A DNA stretch of 64,000 bases from Pseudomonas sp. C2B4 (GCF_013359695.1 NZ_JABFMU010000017.1:1-64000), one strand, 5' to 3'. Positions 13,401 to 21,774 are shown, counted from the stretch's first letter. The notes: generated from the sequence alone by a model not told the origin. Program-made: numbers and translations.

Positions 13401-14425
13401 GCCATGCCTTCGAGCGCCGTGAGCACTCCGGCATGGAACGTACCATCGCCGCGATCTTCATCGGCGAAGTGGCAAGCCAGGGCCTGCTTCGTTTCGCTGG
13501 CCTCGCCCTGTTGGACTATCCATTGGCGCAACTGGCCGCTGTCGGCGAACTCATGCAGCGGTGAAGAGTTGCCGGGGACAAACATCAGCATTCGACCACT
13601 GGATCGATCGCGGTAGCACCAGATATCCCTTGCCGTGTATCGGTATAGCTTCAAGCGGCTTGCCTGGACGCTTGCGGGGATGCGCGTGCGTGCGCGCAGT
13701 TGTTCGATCGTCAGCGATTCCCATGTTTGCCCGGCTGGCAGGCCCGCCGCCTGCATGGCCAGTTCCAGGCCTTTTTCAGACAGGCAGTTTTCCTGGTGCT
13801 GCAGCCACGCCGTCATGACAAAAGCGGCTTTGGTCGATGTCCTCAGGGCGCAAGGTTCGCGCGCCGTGATCACCATGTCGGACGGCCAGGCCTTATCGAC
13901 ATAGGCCTGATACAACTCTTTGAACTGCAGCTCCCAAACCCATTTCTTGAAACGGGTGGGGGTCAGGTTGATCTGCGTCTGCGGCCCATAGGATTGCGGC
14001 TCCGTGCGGCGATAAATACCTTCATAGGTGCGATGATCGTCAGTCGGCTCGGCCTGTTCCATGATGCGTATGGTAGGCCCGATATCGGGCGGGACGTAGA
14101 AGCCGAAACCTGTCTCATAAAAGTGACCGTCGCCGATGGTCTGATAATCGGATAGCAGCGCCTGAACCAAGGACTGCGACCTCGCCACTCGCCCCAGATG
14201 ACTGCCGTCCAGCTCGGGACGTAGCCAATAATCGTAATGCAGCGTGACCAGTTGCGCGGTCTGCGGATCGATGCCCGGCCCCCACTTTTCGCGGATAAGG
14301 TGCTCGCCATACTGGTCAGGGGTCTGGGGAAGCGCGCCGTCTATCGTCGCTCTCAATTCGTCGCGCATTCGTAGAGAGGGTGCCGGGTGCGGGGAAGAAT
14401 CCTGTTCGTGAAAAAACGTGTTCAT
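10478..14425 (-). CDS. giant NEL/DUF6543-type leucine-rich-repeat protein
   Basis: A 1315-residue protein resembling the long LRR proteins of fluorescent pseudomonads that join an N-terminal dermonecrotic-toxin-like region (DUF6543) to LRRs and a NEL E3 ubiquitin ligase end. N-terminal segments such as REPCALRTSTKAAFVMTAWL and WCYRDRSSGRMLMFVPGNSS fit that region. A hydrophobic part near residues 430-510 (LALFVPGGEGLMVLAGLIDAG, LLNALPLAMGVASL) may insert in membranes. LRRs span about 970-1165 (LNLEGTDLRLP, LDLSDNPLVFPP, LDLQDNQIQRVP). After them comes VWRLLAEADASQELW, where NEL normally begins, but the protein stops about 60 residues later and has no Cys in its last 150 residues, so the catalytic CxD motif is missing. 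The second ATG was chosen because AAAGGA lies 7 bases upstream. It is monocistronic. Confidence 0.72.
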   Translation of the reverse strand: MNTFFHEQDSSPHPAPSLRMRDELRATIDGALPQTPDQYGEHLIREKWGPGIDPQTAQLVTLHYDYWLRPELDGSHLGRVARSQSLVQALLSDYQTIGDGHFYETGFGFYVPPDIGPTIRIMEQAEPTDDHRTYEGIYRRTEPQSYGPQTQINLTPTRFKKWVWELQFKELYQAYVDKAWPSDMVITAREPCALRTSTKAAFVMTAWLQHQENCLSEKGLELAMQAAGLPAGQTWESLTIEQLRARTRIPASVQASRLKLYRYTARDIWCYRDRSSGRMLMFVPGNSSPLHEFADSGQLRQWIVQQGEASETKQALACHFADEDRGDGTFHAGVLTALEGMAMFPRKHLLSTDAGFFNDEGYWDPADYIDFQLPSPHADPFAQLVLTMKRAAQASVATIRDDAQVNRDNLSAVVEPIAQWITRFGPLALFVPGGEGLMVLAGLIDAGYGLDQAVNGQTASQRSEGVARTVFGLLNALPLAMGVASLGKDGAELAVVINAERESGGASGSIEEPAVAPTPRQPQLPLPTRTELLRGVGAPAGTFTDEVLAQIGKVSAVDDDMLRLMQSGRAPTPLLADTVDRFRIDQDVTALGDPGAAQAEFNRRYQALQQSEHPWVQLFQRTYPDLPKAAVEQMLDRYGVDFTASPEPVRARELFKQLDGKARQYQQHVRLNRAYEGLYLRSITNAESDTLMLHSLRGLPGWPKGLRIEVRDSSIGGRILDRSGPFDMPDCRILIKSGKHYLPRHASTHAAGVTHFSEAVVAVLSNEERSALGLVSSDPGTELRLKISDQPLSRSELMLGLGRMESRLPFEAEGLRGGVYPNTPQEAALTQQAMRLQLKEIYPDLSNGEADAILQPLGSGAQAFIDGTKQQLQQLYSDLETWIDQVAVDIDDMDVDLLQMGDPGTEGLTAEQIDEHNVGRIQEVMQYEGETRGELADELIAIWQKKPPQGNSHYTGNHVDGFRMDMSNEDYHRLPVLNVRFNDVVELNMSNFHLFERETLNGFLERFPHLRTLNLEGTDLRLPNAVGELESVLPPTIPQLQHLTSLNLRSTWLTFQKNTVPEPALLGDEQVLALPENTAGQLSPLVNLQSLDLSDNPLVFPPVVMGMSQLRSLKLSNTDIKTCPVGIMDQPYLTTLDLQDNQIQRVPQSVLNQAIARDRVLLWRNPINDEDTLQRLVSHREQTGINLWLNTAGNNYGDPAAWLNGIEPALGNARLQIWQRLALKQRGGHFLGTINTLTLTPDFQVNYLDLQARVWRLLAEADASQELWGRLIQDVRLPGGSFDNPFAAFTALEDRARLYTHWVALGRPFPPVGEP

Positions 14426-14560
14426 GGTGCATTCCTTTGCAGTCACGTCAAAAACATCACCCTACCCAATCTGCCCTCGTTTCAATGTCGGAGTGATCGA
14501 CAGCAACCGATGGAAAGTGCACTGCTGCCAGACAGAAATCGACCGTACTGAAGACCAAAA

Positions 14561-14587
14561 AAAACCGTGGAATCGCTCCACGGTTTT
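14561..14587 (-). terminator. intrinsic terminator of sohB
   Basis: Read on the minus strand: arms AAAACCGTGGA and TCCACGGTTTT around a 5-base loop, followed by a run of eight T. It lies 30 bases past the sohB stop and shields the LRR gene from read-through. Confidence 0.88.
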
Positions 14588-14617
14588 TGATGTGTCATGA
14601 GGATGTGGCCTGGAACG

Positions 14618-15640
14618 TCACCAGAAACGTTGCTGGGTCAACCGGCTCCACCAGCTCAGCAATACACGATCGACCGATCCGCTGGCCGCCATACCGATGC
14701 GTTCCTGCAGGCTTTTGCGTTCGGCGTAGTGCAGGTGATAAAGCTCGGACTGCTTGGCGCGTTCGGCCAGGTATTCGTCGCTGGTCTTGAGTTCATCCAC
14801 CAGTTGCTTGTCCAGCGCGGCGACGCCGAGCCAGATTTCCCCGGTGGCGACTTCGTCGATGGCCAACTGTGGGCGGTAGCGGGAGACGAAGTTCTTGAAC
14901 AGTTGGTGGGTGATGTCCAGGTCTTGCTGGAATTTCTCACGGCCCTTCTCGGTATTTTCACCAAACACCGTCAGGGTGCGCTTGTACTCACCGGCGGTCA
15001 GCACTTCGAAGTCGATGTCGTGCTTCTTCAGCAGGCGATTGACGTTGGGCAACTGCGCCACCACACCGATCGAGCCAAGGATCGCGAACGGTGCACTGAT
15101 AATCTTCTCGCCGATGCACGCCATCATGTAACCACCGCTGGCCGCGACCTTGTCGATGCACACGGTCAACGGTATGCCGGCCTGACGGATACGCGCCAGT
15201 TGCGAAGAGGCCAGACCGTAGCTGTGGACCATGCCGCCGCCGCTTTCCAGGCGCAGTACCACTTCATCCTTGGGTGTGGCGAGGGTCAGCAGCGCGGTGA
15301 TTTCGTGGCGCAGGCTTTCAGTGGCCGAGGCCTTGATGTCGCCGTCGAAATCCAGCACGAACACCCGGGGCTTGGACTCGGGATGCTTCTTCTGCTTCTT
15401 GTCGGACTTGGTCTGGGACTTGCGCAAGGCCTTGAGCTGGTCCTTGTCGAGCAAGGTTTGCTCCAGGCGCTCGCGCAGCCCTTTGTAGAAATCATTGAGC
15501 TTGCTGACCTGCAACTGGCCGGCCGATTTGCGTCGGCCTTTGCTGCGCAATGCGGCAAAACTGGCCAGGACCACCAGGATGGCGATCACCAGGGTCACGG
15601 TCTTGGCCAGAAAAACGGCGTACTCGGACAAAAACTCCAC
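14618..15640 (-). CDS. sohB: SohB-type inner-membrane S49 protease
   Basis: Membrane-anchored serine protease facing the periplasm. The 340-residue product has an N-terminal membrane helix (about 9-30), a Lys-rich linker (about 65-90) and the S49 protease domain from FVLDFDGDIKAS onward. The Ser/Lys dyad is visible: Ser168 in KVAASGGYMMA and Lys220 in TAGEYKRTLTVFG. Length matches E. coli SohB (349). It is a single gene with its own terminator. The substrate is not predictable. Confidence 0.9.
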   Translation of the reverse strand: MEFLSEYAVFLAKTVTLVIAILVVLASFAALRSKGRRKSAGQLQVSKLNDFYKGLRERLEQTLLDKDQLKALRKSQTKSDKKQKKHPESKPRVFVLDFDGDIKASATESLRHEITALLTLATPKDEVVLRLESGGGMVHSYGLASSQLARIRQAGIPLTVCIDKVAASGGYMMACIGEKIISAPFAILGSIGVVAQLPNVNRLLKKHDIDFEVLTAGEYKRTLTVFGENTEKGREKFQQDLDITHQLFKNFVSRYRPQLAIDEVATGEIWLGVAALDKQLVDELKTSDEYLAERAKQSELYHLHYAERKSLQERIGMAASGSVDRVLLSWWSRLTQQRFW

Positions 15641-15841
15641 AGGGACTCCTTAGACGATGCGCGGCATGAAAGCGCGCGGGATACCTTCAGCATACCCATG
15701 CGCCGCCCTTGCGGCCAGCCATGAAACCTTCGGGAACAGGGCTGTAACAGGCATTTCAAACAAGCGTATGTTTTTTCATTGACAGCTCACCGCCATCCTC
15801 ATAACCTCGCCAAACCTTCAACGTACCGGGACGACGCGGAC

Positions 15842-16552
15842 GTGGGCAGCATCTACTTGATTCGACATGGCCAGGCCTCCTTTGGTGCAGACGACTATGA
15901 CGTCCTGTCGCCCATCGGCATTCGCCAGGCGGAAATTCTCGGTCAACACCTGGCCGAACTGGGCATCAGTTTCGATCGTTGCCTGTCGGGTGACCTGCGT
16001 CGCCAGCAGCATACGGCCACCAGCGCGCTGGAGCAGTTCGCTGCCGTAGGCCTTCCGGTACCGATTCTGGAAACCGACTCCGCCTTCAACGAATTCGACG
16101 CCGACGCAGTGATTCGCGCGCTGTTGCCGGCGATGCTGCCGGACGAACCCGAAGCCCTGAATATCCTGCGCAACGCCGCGCAAAACCGCGCCGAGTTCCA
16201 ACGCATCTTTGCCCTGATCATCGAGCGCTGGCTCGCGGGCACCTACGACACGCCGGAGCTGGAAAGCTGGCTGGGCTTTGTCGAGCGGGTGCGGGCCGGG
16301 CTGCACCGGATCCTCGAGCAGGCCGACAACACCCAGAAGATTGCGGTGTTCACCTCCGGCGGCACCATCACCGCCCTGCTCCACCTTATTACTCAGATGC
16401 CTGCCAAACAGGCCTTTGAACTGAACTGGCAAATCGTCAACACCTCGCTCAACCACCTGAAGTTTCGTGGTCGCGAGGTGGCCCTGGCTTCCTTCAACAG
16501 TCATGCGCACCTGCAACTGCTGAAGGCCCCGGAACTCATCACGTTTCGCTGA
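15842..16552 (+). CDS. histidine phosphatase family protein
   Basis: Cytosolic phosphatase of the phosphoglycerate-mutase-like superfamily. The phosphohistidine motif is IRHGQ (residues 7-11), with a second Arg in CLSGDLRRQQHTA and a C-terminal FTSGGTITALLHL, giving the two-His active site pattern only in part (the second His is not in the classic GHG context). GTG 15842 (MGSIYLIRHG) was chosen to match the family start. A TTG at 15779 would add 21 unrelated residues. Neither has a strong ribosome-binding site. The substrate is unknown. Confidence 0.75.
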   Translation: MGSIYLIRHGQASFGADDYDVLSPIGIRQAEILGQHLAELGISFDRCLSGDLRRQQHTATSALEQFAAVGLPVPILETDSAFNEFDADAVIRALLPAMLPDEPEALNILRNAAQNRAEFQRIFALIIERWLAGTYDTPELESWLGFVERVRAGLHRILEQADNTQKIAVFTSGGTITALLHLITQMPAKQAFELNWQIVNTSLNHLKFRGREVALASFNSHAHLQLLKAPELITFR

Positions 16553-16616
16553 GTCCGGACTATTGTGACCCTGGCTGTAATCACCCAGCTCTTATTACCC
16601 AAGAAAGGATCGAACC

Positions 16617-16931
16617 ATGACCTCCGTAGCTGATGCCGTACAAGCAATGAAAGCCAAGTTCAACCCAGCCGCTGCCGCCGGTCTGGACCTGGTCTTCGGT
16701 TTCCGCATCGACGACACCAAGAACTTCTCGCTGATCGTCAAGGACAGCACCTGCGAGCTGCAAGAAGGCGAGAACCCGGACGCCCAGGTGACCCTGGTGA
16801 TGGACGGCGAAACCCTGCAAGGCATCGTCAGCGGCGAAACCGACGGCATGCAAGCGTTCATGGGCGGCAAGCTGCGCGCTGAAGGCGACATGATGCTGGC
16901 AATGAAGCTGTCCGAGCTGTTCCCGGCCTAA
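16617..16931 (+). CDS. SCP2 sterol-carrier-type lipid-binding protein
   Basis: A 104-residue protein consisting of one SCP2 domain: a helical start (VADAVQAMKAKFNP), then the beta sheet LVFGFRIDD-FSLIVKDSTCEL-AQVTLVMDGETL, then GKLRAEGDMMLAMKLSELF, which matches the family C-terminus. It probably binds acyl-CoA or other lipids in the cytosol. AAAGGA precedes the ATG. A strong terminator follows. It lies 64 bases behind the phosphatase and may share its transcript. Confidence 0.88.
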   Translation: MTSVADAVQAMKAKFNPAAAAGLDLVFGFRIDDTKNFSLIVKDSTCELQEGENPDAQVTLVMDGETLQGIVSGETDGMQAFMGGKLRAEGDMMLAMKLSELFPA

Positions 16932-16952
16932 GAGAAACCTCTCTGGCTACAA

Positions 16953-16981
16953 ACGAAACCCGCCCATGTGGCGGGTTTCGT
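16953..16981 (+). terminator. intrinsic terminator after SCP2 gene
   Basis: Arms ACGAAACCCGCC and GGCGGGTTTCGT around a 5-base loop; a short T-rich stretch (CGTTTC) follows. Confidence 0.82.
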
Positions 16982-17003
16982 CGTTTCAGGCCAATTAATT
17001 CAT

Positions 17004-17093
17004 TGTGGGAGCGAGCCTGCTCGCAAAGGCGGTGGAACAGTCAAAGTTGATGTCGACTGGTACTCCGCTTTCGCGAGCAGGCTCGCTCCCACA
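17004..17093. repeat. REPIN
   Basis: Inverted pair of GTGGGAGCGAGCCTGCTCGC REPs. The left copy ends GCAAAGG in place of GCGAAGG. It lies between the SCP2 terminator and the LysR gene. Confidence 0.9.
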
Positions 17094-17193
17094 GTGGATC
17101 TCTGTCATTCAGATGCAGTGCAGGCCCTCTGTCCCGCTCGTCACAGGTCGAGGGTGCTCTTACAATGCCAGCATTTCCCGAACCGGCCATCCC

Positions 17194-18057
17194 ATGGACA
17201 TCGACCTCGCCCGCACCTTTCTGGAAATTGTCCGCCACGGCAGCCTTGCCGCGGCCGCCGAAAAACTCCACGTCACCCAGACCGCGATCACCGCCCGGGT
17301 ACAGAAACTCGAAAGCCACTTGGGCAGCACCCTGTTTGTGCGCAATCGCGCCGGCGCCCGTCTGACACCCAACGGCGAAGCCTTCGTGGTGTATGCCAAT
17401 CAGCTGGTGGAAACCTGGGAAGCGGCGCGACGGGATCTGCCGCTGCCGGAGGGCTATCACGACGTCCTGCACATCGGCGGCGAGGTGAGTCTGTGTAACC
17501 CGTTGATGCTCAGTTGGGCCGGCGAACTGCGCAAACAGATCCCCGGCCATGCCCTGCGCATGGAGATTCGCGACGGTGAAAGCCTGCTGCGTCAACTGGA
17601 ACTGGGGGTGCTGGATGCGGCGCTGGTCTATCAGCCCGAATACTGGCCGCGCCTGCAAGTCGAGCAAGTTCTGGAGGAAAAACTGATCCTCGTCCGCCTG
17701 CCCGGTCGCGACGATCCCTACGTCTACATCGATTGGGGCCAGGAATTCCGTCGTCAGCACGATGCCGCCCTGCCGCAGAAAGCCAAGGCGGCCCTGAGCT
17801 TCAACCTTGGCCCGCTGGCCTTGCAGTACATCCTGGAAAATGGCGGCAGCGGCTACTTCCGCACCCGCGTCGTGCAGAGTTATCTGGAAAGCGGCGTGCT
17901 GGAGCAAGTGCCCAAGGCCCCCGAATTCAGCTATCCGACCTACCTGGTCTACTCCCGGGACCGTGACTCGCCAACCCTGCAACGCGCTTTCGACCTGCTG
18001 CGCGAAGTGATCAAGACCGATGACGACTGGTCGCAACGCTGGGACCCGCTGACCTGA
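17194..18057 (+). CDS. LysR-family transcriptional regulator
   Basis: A 287-residue LysR protein. The winged HTH covers residues 1-60 (FLEIVRHGSLAAAAEKLHVTQTAITARVQKLE), and a periplasmic-binding-like effector domain follows (LHIGGEVSLCNPLMLSW, LGVLDAALVYQPEYWPRL). ATG 17194 (MDIDLARTF) is the family start. A longer in-frame opening reaches into the REPIN and is not used. The hydroxylase/lactonase pair follows 106 bases downstream on the same strand and could be a target, but no operator is clear. Confidence 0.88.
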   Translation: MDIDLARTFLEIVRHGSLAAAAEKLHVTQTAITARVQKLESHLGSTLFVRNRAGARLTPNGEAFVVYANQLVETWEAARRDLPLPEGYHDVLHIGGEVSLCNPLMLSWAGELRKQIPGHALRMEIRDGESLLRQLELGVLDAALVYQPEYWPRLQVEQVLEEKLILVRLPGRDDPYVYIDWGQEFRRQHDAALPQKAKAALSFNLGPLALQYILENGGSGYFRTRVVQSYLESGVLEQVPKAPEFSYPTYLVYSRDRDSPTLQRAFDLLREVIKTDDDWSQRWDPLT

Positions 18058-18163
18058 GTCCGGTTTGCACCGGATCATGGCAGTTGTGTCCTCAAGGTTA
18101 GGCCAGCCAAAACGCCGGAATCGACTAGTCTGCTGGGAATAACAATAACGACAGGTGATTGCA

Positions 18164-19309
18164 GTGAGGCAGACCACCGAAGCATTCCGCAGCCGTTACC
18201 GCGCCAACGTCCATCCACTTTACAACCCGTGGCTTCATGGCACCTTTGTGCTGTTGTTCGGCATAGGGGCCATCACCGCGTTCTGGAACACCGTCCATGA
18301 AGTGCAACCCTGGGAGTGGCTGACGGTGCCACTGGCCTTGTTGTTCTTCAACTTCGGCGTGTACATGGTGCATCGGCACCTGGGCCATCACAAAAAAGCC
18401 TTTTCGCGGATGTTCTATGCGCGCCATGCCGGCGATCACCACAGCTTTTTCGCGCCCGGCTACATGACCTACGACAGCCCCCGCGACTGGCGGGTGATTC
18501 TGTTTCCGGCCTGGCTGATTGTCTTGCACACCTTGTTCATTACCGTGCCGATCTGGTGGCTGCTCAAGCAGTTCGATGCCAACGTCGCCGGGCTGGTCGG
18601 TGGTTGCCTGGTCCTCGGCTACCTGGCCTATGAGGTGTTTCACGCCTGCGAGCATCTGCCGTCGCACAATCCCCTGGCGCGTCTGCCGTGGATTCGCCAG
18701 ATGCGGCGCCTGCATGAACTGCATCATCGCCGCGAGATGATGCAGGAGCGAAATTTCAACATCGTTTTTCCGTTGATGGATTACCTGTTCGGCACCCTCT
18801 ACTGGGAACCGGAACAGGCCATCCCGTACCTGACGAGAGCGCCCATGACCCGCCTGCAGCATCAGATCGAAATAGCCGGAAACCCGATAGACGTGCTCAC
18901 TTACGCCAGTACCGTGACCCGTTGGCCCGAGTGGCACCCCTCATCGCTCAGGATCAATGGGCAGAAAGGTCCATTGCATGCCGGCGCCCGATTCGAAGAA
19001 GACATCCGCGCCGGTGGGCGCGACGGTCACTTGAGCTGGAGGGTCGAGGAGTATTTGCCGGGGCGTCGCTGGCGCGCATGGGCCGAAGGCGATCATGGAC
19101 TGTCACTGTTGCTGACTTACGAATGCGAGGCCGAGGGCAACGGCACGCGGTTTGTCCGCACCCTGGAGTATCAGTTCAGCGGACTCGGGATGCGCATCGC
19201 CAACACCTTGTTGCTCAGGCGCCGGATTGATCGCGAGTCTGCCGAGTCGATGCTGGCCCTGCGTGAAATGGCGCAAAAACACCTGGCACACTCGGGAGTC
19301 AATGCGTGA
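18164..19309 (+). CDS. fatty acid hydroxylase/sterol desaturase fused to SRPBCC domain
   Basis: The N-terminal half (about residues 20-225) is a membrane di-iron hydroxylase of the sterol desaturase superfamily. Membrane helices lie near 26-42, 51-68, 112-132 and 141-158, and His clusters are HRHLGHH (70-76), ARHAGDHH (87-93), HACEH (160-164) and HELHH (184-188). The C-terminal 150 residues (from QHQIEIAGNPIDVLTYASTV) look like a polyketide-cyclase/SRPBCC lipid-binding domain with a TRWPEWHPS motif. GTG 18164 was chosen because an AGG lies upstream; GTG 18155 is possible. It overlaps the next gene by 4 bases. Oxidation of a lipid-like substrate bound by the SRPBCC part is my inference. Confidence 0.75.
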   Translation: MRQTTEAFRSRYRANVHPLYNPWLHGTFVLLFGIGAITAFWNTVHEVQPWEWLTVPLALLFFNFGVYMVHRHLGHHKKAFSRMFYARHAGDHHSFFAPGYMTYDSPRDWRVILFPAWLIVLHTLFITVPIWWLLKQFDANVAGLVGGCLVLGYLAYEVFHACEHLPSHNPLARLPWIRQMRRLHELHHRREMMQERNFNIVFPLMDYLFGTLYWEPEQAIPYLTRAPMTRLQHQIEIAGNPIDVLTYASTVTRWPEWHPSSLRINGQKGPLHAGARFEEDIRAGGRDGHLSWRVEEYLPGRRWRAWAEGDHGLSLLLTYECEAEGNGTRFVRTLEYQFSGLGMRIANTLLLRRRIDRESAESMLALREMAQKHLAHSGVNA

Positions 19310-20397
19310 GGCGATCGATCAGGTTTTACCATTGGCTGTTGCTGGTGATCGTGGCCATTGGTGGCTTCCTGCTGCTGATGCCCACCCGGGTACAGCCGGT
19401 AGCCTGGACGCCGCCGCCCGCGCCCTCCCTCACCAGCGGCATCTATGCCGGGAATCAACGTCTCAAAAGCGTGGAACGGATCGGAGCCGCCGACATCGAC
19501 GGTCCGGAAGCGTTGCTGCTGGAGGAGGATGCGCTGATCACCGGTTTGCATGATGGTCGAGTGATCCGCACCAGCCTTGACGGCAAGGTCACCAAAGTCC
19601 TGGCCGATACCGGAGGCCGGCCCTTGGGGCTGGCCCGCCACCCTAACGGTTTGCTGGTGATCGCCGATGCGGTCAAGGGGTTGCTGTCGCTGGACGCCCA
19701 GGGTCGCCTGGTGGCAATGACCACGACAGCCGGTGGCGTGCCCTTCGGCTTCACCGATGACGTGGTCATCGACAAGTCCGGGCACTACGCCTATTTCAGC
19801 GACGCCTCCAGCCGCTTCGGCTACGGCAAGGACGGCGACGCGATCATTGAGCACGGCGGCGACGGTCGGTTGCTGCGGTACGACTTCCAGACCGGAAAGA
19901 CCGCGGTGCTGCTCGATAAGCTGGAGTTCGCCAACGGCGTCGCGCTGGGGCCGGATGATGCCTTTGTATTGGTCAACGAAACCGGCGCCTATCGCATCAG
20001 CCGTTACTGGCTGAGCGGACCGAAAGCGGGTACTCACGACCTGTTCATCGATAACCTGCCAGGGCTGCCGGACAACCTGTCGTTCAATGGCCGCGATCGT
20101 TTCTGGGTGGCCCTGTACGCTCCGCGCAACGCCTTGCTCGATGCCACGGCAGCGCATCCCTTCGTTCGCAAGATGATTGTGCGGGCCATGACCGTCCTGC
20201 CCAAACCGGTGGAAAAACGCGCCTTCGCCCTGGGTCTGGACCTCGAGGGCAAGGTGATCGCCAACCTGCAGGATGCCAGCAGCGGCAATTACTCGCCCAT
20301 CACCACGGTGCGTGAGTATGGAGAGTGGTTGTATTTCGGATCGCTGAAGGCGAAAAACATGGTGCGTTTGCCCCTCAGCGCCGCATTGGAGAAATAA
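19306..20397 (+). CDS. membrane-anchored SMP-30/strictosidine-synthase-like protein
   Basis: A 363-residue six-bladed propeller of the SMP-30/gluconolactonase/strictosidine synthase group, tethered by one N-terminal helix (about 8-23, WLLLVIVAIGGFLLLMP), with the body outside the membrane. Family motifs are RPLGLARHPNGLLVIADAVKGL, FTDDVVIDKSGHYAYFSDAS, LEFANGVALGPDD and LPGLPDNLSFNGRDRFWVALY. Such proteins hydrolyse lactones or esters. The GTG start overlaps the hydroxylase stop (GTGA), so the two are translated together and probably act on the same compound. The REPIN downstream ends the unit. Confidence 0.8.
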   Translation: MRRSIRFYHWLLLVIVAIGGFLLLMPTRVQPVAWTPPPAPSLTSGIYAGNQRLKSVERIGAADIDGPEALLLEEDALITGLHDGRVIRTSLDGKVTKVLADTGGRPLGLARHPNGLLVIADAVKGLLSLDAQGRLVAMTTTAGGVPFGFTDDVVIDKSGHYAYFSDASSRFGYGKDGDAIIEHGGDGRLLRYDFQTGKTAVLLDKLEFANGVALGPDDAFVLVNETGAYRISRYWLSGPKAGTHDLFIDNLPGLPDNLSFNGRDRFWVALYAPRNALLDATAAHPFVRKMIVRAMTVLPKPVEKRAFALGLDLEGKVIANLQDASSGNYSPITTVREYGEWLYFGSLKAKNMVRLPLSAALEK

Positions 20398-20410
20398 CAC
20401 GGGTTGAACC

Positions 20411-20494
20411 TGTGGGAGCGAGCCTGCTCGCGAAGGCGCCAGTCGACATGGAGGTAGCCGACACACCGTTTTCGCGAGCAGGCTCGCTCCCACA
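20411..20494. repeat. REPIN
   Basis: Inverted pair of TGTGGGAGCGAGCCTGCTCG REPs 13 bases past the lactonase stop. Between it and the DUF465 gene (20495-20643) there are two further small dyads (GGCACCTCG/CGAGGTGCC and GTCACCG/CGGTGAC) but no gene. Confidence 0.9.
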
Positions 20495-20643
20495 GTGGAC
20501 TGGTGTTTTTTTCGTGGGATAGTTTTGCTTGATGTGGCACCTCGCACGGAGCCGTATTGTCGGACTCTGGACATTCGAGGTGCCGGTTTTAATCGCCGTT
20601 CCAATTGTGCAGTCACCGGTCGTCGGTGACTCATTCTCCCGAA

Positions 20644-20877
20644 TCAGGACGACGACTGGAGTTGTCTGACGATCTTGTCCTTGACCTCCAAGCGCTTCGC
20701 CTTGAGCTTGAGCACCGCATCATCACTGGATTTGGCTTGCTCTGCCTTCACCACTTCGGCATCGGCCAGCGAGTATTTATTGATCAGTGAATCCAGTAAC
20801 GGATCCTTGGTGCGTTTCTGCTGGATTTCTTCCTTTGTGCAACTCAGATCCTGAAAAAGGTCGTGGGGCACCGGCAT
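20644..20877 (-). CDS. DUF465/YdcH-like small coiled-coil protein
   Basis: A 77-residue helical protein of the YdcH (DUF465) type; function unknown. Visible segments are DPLLDSLINKYSLADAEVVKAE and a Lys/Leu-rich second helix (LKLKAKRLEVKDKIVRQL), giving the short antiparallel coiled coil of the family. ATG 20877 was chosen over upstream frames because GGAGGTG lies 5 bases before it. It is divergent from the DUF4142 gene. Confidence 0.82.
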   Translation of the reverse strand: MPVPHDLFQDLSCTKEEIQQKRTKDPLLDSLINKYSLADAEVVKAEQAKSSDDAVLKLKAKRLEVKDKIVRQLQSSS

Positions 20878-21085
20878 GGAACACCTCCGTTTGTTAATCG
20901 GTAGCAAACGCGACTGATTGCGTTCGCCAACTATCAGAATGGCCTCGGTTGGGCGGTTCTGTCGACCATCTGTCTGACCAGCGGTGCCCGTTCGTCGCCC
21001 TGTCGCCAATGCAATAAAACCTTTGCCCGGCCACCTGCCTCCACAGGTTAACGATCACCTCGATCCCCTGCATGGAGAAGCACCC

Positions 21086-21607
21086 ATGGACGCATTCACC
21101 TGGCGTCACCTCACCCTGGCCATTGCCTTGAGTACCAGCATGGGCTCGGCCTTTGCGGCGACCTCCAATGACTTTGTCGACAAGGCCGCCGCCGGCGGCA
21201 TCGCCGAGATAGAGGCCAGTCGCCTGGCCCTTGAAAAAAGCCAGTCGGCGGACATCAAAGCGTTCGCCAACATGATGATTACCGATCATGGCAAGGCCAA
21301 CGATGAACTGGCTGCCATTGCGAAAAAGAACGACATCGAAGTGCCCGATGACACGACGTTGGTCAAACAGGCCAAGGAAAAAATCCTGGATATGCGTGAC
21401 GAATCCTTCGATGCGGCTTATGCCAATAATCAGGTCAAGGCCCACGAAGAAGCCCTCGAATTGTTCGAGAAACAAGCCAATACCGTGACGGACGACAGAA
21501 CCAAAGGGGCAACGGAGCTCAAGGGCTTTGCGCAGAAAATGTTGCCGGGGTTGGAAAAACACCTGGATATGGCGAAGAAACTGCAAGCCGCGCACCCGAG
21601 CAAATAG
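21086..21607 (+). CDS. DUF4142 exported protein
   Basis: A 173-residue periplasmic four-helix protein of the DUF4142 (ferritin-like fold) family. The signal peptide is residues 1-24 (GSAFA-AT). The family pattern follows: FVDKAAAGGIAEIEASRLAL, IKAFANMMITDHGKANDEL, and AHEEALELFEKQANTVTDDRTKGATELKGFAQKMLP. ATG 21086 has GGAGA upstream. DUF4142 genes are often stress-linked, but the role here is unknown. Confidence 0.87.
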   Translation: MDAFTWRHLTLAIALSTSMGSAFAATSNDFVDKAAAGGIAEIEASRLALEKSQSADIKAFANMMITDHGKANDELAAIAKKNDIEVPDDTTLVKQAKEKILDMRDESFDAAYANNQVKAHEEALELFEKQANTVTDDRTKGATELKGFAQKMLPGLEKHLDMAKKLQAAHPSK

Positions 21608-21675
21608 TCGCTGTTGCAGCTCAATGAATGGCTGGACACGTTGCGGCACCGGCTCGACGGCGGCTGGTAGTTCGA

Positions 21676-21750
21676 TTCGCGAGCAGGCTCGCTCCCACAC
21701 TGGATCTTCTGTGTTCAAAAATCCCTTGTGGGAGCGAGCCTGCTCGCGAA
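21676..21750. repeat. REP pair in tail-to-tail order
   Basis: Two REPs with orientation opposite to the other REPINs: TTCGCGAGCAGGCTCGCTCC first, then GGAGCGAGCCTGCTCGCGAA. They sit between the convergent DUF4142 and UvrA-like genes and may be halves of two separate REPINs. Confidence 0.85.
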
Positions 21751-21774
21751 GAGGCCCATAAACTCACCCTCGGC

